A DNA stretch of 63,079 nucleotides from Williamsia muralis NBRC 105860 (lineage in GTDB: Bacteria > Actinomycetota > Actinomycetes > Mycobacteriales > Mycobacteriaceae), in assembly GCF_001598915.1 (NCBI RefSeq), contig NZ_BDAP01000012.1:1-63079 (forward strand). Reading direction: 5' to 3'. The stretch's first letter is position 1. The number at the start of each line of letters is the position of its first letter. This document shows positions 57,977 through 63,079 of this stretch, piece by piece. The notes under the pieces are model-generated. The model searched no databases, was not told the origin of the DNA, and worked only from the letters and a program-made list of their open reading frames with translations. The position numbers were made by a program, and so were the translations under genes.

Positions 57977-58786
57977 TCAGGCCAGGTCCGTCCGGTAGCG
58001 GCGGTAGTCGGATTCCCCGTCGAACCGGACACGCATCCGCTCGCCGGTCGACACGACCTCGGGGAGGATCGTCTCGATCTCGCGTTCGGCCGCGAGCAGG
58101 TCGGCAAGACTGCCAAAGGAGCTGATCTCCTTGAGTTGAGTCCAGGTGGGCGGCAACAGGAAGTGCTTCCCGTCGTCCCAGGCCTCGAGCGCCGCCCGAG
58201 GCGTCGCCCACGCCGTCTCCGCGGCCTCGGTGGTCTCACCGTCTGCCTGTTGGCCTTCGGGCAGTGCAGCGAGGAAGAACCTGGTGTCGTAGCGACGGCT
58301 CTCCCCGATCGGCGTGATCCAGTGCGCGAGCGGACGCAACAGGTCCGCGCGCAACGACAGGTCGTGCTCACGCAGGAACTGGGCGAACGACAACGATTTG
58401 TCGACGAGAGCCGCCCTCTCAGCGCTGAGGGCAGAGGTGTCGGGGAACGTGCCATCCGGGCGCGCGGCGAGCAGCACACCGCATTCCTCGAACAGCTCAC
58501 GAACGGCCGCACACACCAAAGCCTGCGCGGTGGCCGCATCGGTGTTGAAGCGCTCCGCCCACCAGTGCTCGTCGGGCCCGATCCACGCGAGATCAGCCTC
58601 GGCGTCGCGGCGGTCCACGCCGCCACCCGGGAACACGGTCATCCCGCCGGCAAACGCCATCTGCTTGACCCGCCGCATCAGGAAGACCTCGATGGGCCGC
58701 TCATCCACTCCGCCGCGGACGAGGACCACCGTTGCCGCGTCGCGCAGAGGGACGGACTCGGGATCGGAGACCTGTCCGAACGTCAT
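57977..58786 (-). CDS. Nudix hydrolase (Rv3040c-like)
   Basis: A 269-aa Nudix-fold protein. The Nudix box is spread: GGMTVFPGGGVDRRDAEADLAW at about residues 47-70, with the REXXEE helix further on in AAVRELFEECGVLLA. This expanded arrangement is known for CoA/NUDT7-like and related actinobacterial members. It hydrolyses a nucleotide-linked pyrophosphate of unknown identity. The ATG overlaps the upstream ABC gene stop (ATGA). Confidence 0.85.
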   Translation of the reverse strand: MTFGQVSDPESVPLRDAATVVLVRGGVDERPIEVFLMRRVKQMAFAGGMTVFPGGGVDRRDAEADLAWIGPDEHWWAERFNTDAATAQALVCAAVRELFEECGVLLAARPDGTFPDTSALSAERAALVDKSLSFAQFLREHDLSLRADLLRPLAHWITPIGESRRYDTRFFLAALPEGQQADGETTEAAETAWATPRAALEAWDDGKHFLLPPTWTQLKEISSFGSLADLLAAEREIETILPEVVSTGERMRVRFDGESDYRRYRTDLA

Positions 58787-59631
58787 TCGGCACGCCGCCG
58801 ATGGCCACCCGCGCGACGTGCCCGCCGAGCGAAGAAACGACCGCCGGTGTTGGTCAGCACGATCGACTGGCTGAAGGCGCTCGACAGGTTCTCCGACGTG
58901 ACCACATCCTCGATCAGGCCTTGGGAGACCACCGCACCCTCCTTCAGGAGCATCGCGTGTGTGAACCCGTTCGGGATCTCTTCCACGTGATGTGTCACCA
59001 GAACGATCGCCGGGGCGTCGGGATCGGCCGCGAGGACCTCGAGTCGCGCAACCAATTCTTCGCGTCCGCCCAGGTCGAGCCCCGCGGCCGGTTCATCGAG
59101 AAGGAGCAACTCGGGATTGATCATCAGGGCGCGCGCGACCAGAACCCGTTTGCGCTCGCCCTCGGACAACGTGCCGAAGGTGCGGTCGGCGAGGTGTTCG
59201 GCACCCATCGATTCGAGGGTTTCCAGGGCCTGTTCGCGGTCGACCTGGTCGTACTCCTCTTTCCACCGGCCGAGCACCGAGTAGCCGGCGGAGATGACGA
59301 GGTCACTCACCCTTTCGTCATCGGGGATGCGTTCGCCGAGCAACGCTGACGTGACGCCGATACGAGTGGTGAGCTCTCTCATCTCGGTGCGACCGACCTG
59401 CTCACCCAGAAGGAACGCGCTTCCACTGCTCGGATGGGTCTGTGCGGCGGCCATGCGCATCAGCGAGGTCTTCCCGGCCCCGTTGGGACCGAGGATCACC
59501 CACCGTTCGTCCAGTTCCACCTTCCAGGTGATCGGCCCCACCAAGGTGTTGCCGGAGCGTCGCAGGGCGACATCCTCGAAGTCGATCAGCAGGTCCGGAT
59601 CCGTTTCACGCACCCCCCTATCGTGCCGCAC
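58783..59631 (-). CDS. ABC-transporter-type ATPase (Rv3041c-like)
   Basis: A 282-aa ATP-binding protein. It has Walker A ILGPNGAGKTSLMR (about residue 55), signature LSEGERKRVLVARAL, Walker B LLLLDEPAAGLDLGG and switch His VLVTHHVEEIPNGF. There is no permease gene next to it. ModF/molybdate-type, soluble ABC or RNA-associated functions are all open. The start is uncertain: ATG 59631 is given, and GTG 59613 directly follows a G-run. It is coupled to the Nudix gene. Confidence 0.85.
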   Translation of the reverse strand: MRHDRGVRETDPDLLIDFEDVALRRSGNTLVGPITWKVELDERWVILGPNGAGKTSLMRMAAAQTHPSSGSAFLLGEQVGRTEMRELTTRIGVTSALLGERIPDDERVSDLVISAGYSVLGRWKEEYDQVDREQALETLESMGAEHLADRTFGTLSEGERKRVLVARALMINPELLLLDEPAAGLDLGGREELVARLEVLAADPDAPAIVLVTHHVEEIPNGFTHAMLLKEGAVVSQGLIEDVVTSENLSSAFSQSIVLTNTGGRFFARRARRAGGHRRRAE

Positions 59632-59703
59632 CGGGACACGAAGGCGGCGCAGGCGGGCCGAACACGTCCGGCACTTTGCCGACCGGGTCTGTGGTCCCCG
59701 AGG

Positions 59704-60147
59704 TCAGTGCATGGTGAAGTCGGCAAAGTCGAAGCCGGGCACGACAATACAACTGACCAGCGAAGGTTCGTCTCCATGCGGCTGCGCGCGCTGCCATTCG
59801 CCAGGCGCGACGATGTACTGCGGGCGCTGACCGGCGGTGATGTCGGCGCCGACCAGCACGGTTCGTTCACCGGCGGGCTCAGGTCCGTCACCACCGAGAC
59901 CGAGGGCCACCGGGGCCCCGCGGTGATACAGCCAGATCTCAGCACTGCGCACGGTGTGCCACGCGGATTGCTGCCCCGGCAACAGCAGGAACAAGATTGC
60001 CGTCCCGGCCGCTCGCTCAGCCGGATACCCCTGCGGCAGAGCATCTTTCGGGATGGTCAGATCGCTCACCCAGGTCTGCCGGTAGTACCCGCCTTCAGGA
60101 TGCGGTTCCAGTTGCAGTTGGGCGGCCCAGTCGGGGAGCTCGGTCAT
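59704..60147 (-). CDS. Cupin-fold protein (DUF985/Cupin_5)
   Basis: A 147-aa single-domain cupin. It starts PDWAAQLQLEPHPEGGYYRQTW and has the cupin strands TAILFLLLPGQQSAWHTVRSAEIWLYHRG with two potential metal-binding His. The PGEWQRAQPHGDEPSLVSCIVVPGF ending is typical. The function is unknown; the fold suggests a sugar- or small-molecule-binding role. The start is fixed by TAGTCT 6 nt upstream. Confidence 0.88.
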   Translation of the reverse strand: MTELPDWAAQLQLEPHPEGGYYRQTWVSDLTIPKDALPQGYPAERAAGTAILFLLLPGQQSAWHTVRSAEIWLYHRGAPVALGLGGDGPEPAGERTVLVGADITAGQRPQYIVAPGEWQRAQPHGDEPSLVSCIVVPGFDFADFTMH

Positions 60148-60153
60148 GGCGCC

Positions 60154-60159
60154 AGACTA
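60154..60159 (-). promoter_or_regulatory. -10 hexamer, leaderless start of the cupin gene
   Basis: TAGTCT on the reverse strand lies 6 nt before ATG 60147. It lies just past the stop of the upstream PTH2 gene (60157-60159). Confidence 0.55.
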
Positions 60160-60914
60160 ATCGGCAGAGCCCTCGCCGGCCTGCCCTACTTCGGCGATCA
60201 CGGTCACCGAGCCCGGCGCGATCTCGGTGAAACCGGCATCGCGCACAGCAACCGCATGGCCGGTGAGGTCGGCGTCGATCAGCCGGGTCCAGTCGGCCGG
60301 CGACGCGGTGCGCACCCGTACTGGGCATCCATCGGCCCACCATCGCTCGGCGTCCTCCAAGGACATCAACCGGACGACCAGCATCGCAGCGTGCCCGACC
60401 TGTGCGGCGAGCTTCCCGACCGTCATCTCGAGAGTCGGATTGACCCACAGCACCGGCCCGGTGCCCACGTCGGCATCGTCGCCGGGCACGTCGGTGCCCC
60501 CGATCTGGAGGCGTCCGATCCGCCGATCGATGTCGCCGACCGGTCCGGGGACGATGGCCCGGGCCTCGGCCGAACCGCATCGCGTGGTGACCCCCGGGAC
60601 TTCTTGTGCCGCACTCCAATGCGATCCACGTGCGCGGCGCGCGATCTTACGGATCCGCGCGTCGCACCAGGCGTCCATCGGTTCCGACCACGGGCCGTCG
60701 CCGCCCGAGCGCGGATCGAGGCACAATGCCGCGACCGCGGAAGCCGCAGCGTTGAGTAGCTCGGTCCTGGGCGGAGGATCGGTCTTGGGGATGTGCAGCA
60801 CCATCGGCATCGCCAGCACCTGGCCCGGATCGACCGGATCCGAACCGCCACCGACGTATTCGGTCAGGCGCCGGTACCGCTGCACAAAAGTGTTGTCGGC
60901 GTCGGGCGCGACCA

Positions 60915-60915
<1 letters not shown>
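60157..60915 (-). CDS. PTH2-type peptidyl-tRNA hydrolase with N-terminal extension
   Basis: A 252-aa protein. Residues about 150-250 match PTH2: VLWVNPTLEMTVGKLAAQVGHAAML, the central VRVRTASPADW, and the signature AVRDAGFTEIAPGSVTVIAEVG. PTH2 enzymes release peptides from stalled peptidyl-tRNA. They are usual in archaea and eukaryotes, while bacteria rely on PTH1. The first ~140 residues (VQRYRRLTEYVGGG, MPMVLHIPKTD) are an unrecognised domain. The ATG shares a base with the serB2 stop (TGATG), so it is co-translated with serB2. Confidence 0.82.

Positions 60916-63079
<2,164 letters not shown>

Overview
The window is high-GC DNA from a mycolic-acid actinobacterium (order Mycobacteriales), most likely Gordonia or a close relative. 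Evidence for this is an HU protein with a long lysine/alanine tail, the SerB2/CtaD and GatCAB/PfkA neighbourhoods, and LGFP repeats. From memory, the gene order also runs largely colinear with Mycobacterium tuberculosis from Rv2986c (hupB) to Rv3043c (ctaD). The genus is inference; the order-level placement is firm. Nearly all genes look like vertically inherited core genome. There is no CRISPR array, no rRNA, no intact prophage and no insertion sequence.

Layout. 1-4.1 kb: hupB (cut by the left edge), leuCD and a divergent IclR-type regulator like LtbR, then an F420/FMN oxidoreductase. 4.1-9.3 kb: two small hypotheticals, a lysin-like amidase with LGFP repeats, tRNA-Glu(CTC), tRNA-Gln(CTG), gltX, a hydrolase and a fumarylacetoacetate-hydrolase homologue. 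9.4-21 kb: an MFS transporter, leuB-serA, a secreted serine protease, ilvBNC behind a transcription attenuator with a branched-chain leader peptide, and ilvD. With leuCD and leuB this gives most of the valine/isoleucine/leucine pathway. 21-32 kb: doxX, lppZ, gatB, pfkA, a two-component system, a frameshifted secreted phospholipase A2 with a membrane alpha/beta hydrolase, and gatCA. 32-39.3 kb: an ABM-domain membrane protein, a YbjQ protein, an ACT protein, ligA, and a vitamin B12 ABC importer behind a cobalamin riboswitch. 39.3-47 kb: a YjbR protein, a MetE-like protein, mnmA, a cysteine desulfurase, an OlsB/OlsA-like acyltransferase pair, and etfBA behind a palindromic operator. 47.2-56 kb: methyltransferase, GH57 branching enzyme, glycosyltransferase, acyltransferase and PQQ-repeat lipoprotein resembling the methylglucose lipopolysaccharide locus. 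A THUMP-like methyltransferase, a secreted HNH nuclease and a second methyltransferase follow. 57-63 kb: an enoyl-CoA hydratase, a stand-alone LigD-type primase-polymerase, a Nudix hydrolase, an ABC ATPase, a cupin, a PTH2 protein, serB2 and ctaD (cut by the right edge).

How the genes work together. gltX, both tRNAs and gatCAB together make Glu-tRNA(Glu) and Gln-tRNA(Gln) by the indirect transamidation route. leuCD/leuB, ilvBNC and ilvD form the branched-chain amino acid pathway, controlled by a regulator and an attenuator. serA and serB2 are the first and last steps of serine synthesis. mnmA and the cysteine desulfurase form a tRNA thiolation pair.

A repeated pattern is a TANNNT -10 hexamer exactly 6-7 nt before a start codon, seen at sixteen genes. 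It indicates leaderless mRNAs and was used to choose several starts. The main non-coding discoveries are the ilvB attenuator, the cobalamin riboswitch, two copies of a REP-like palindrome and a palindromic operator before etfBA.
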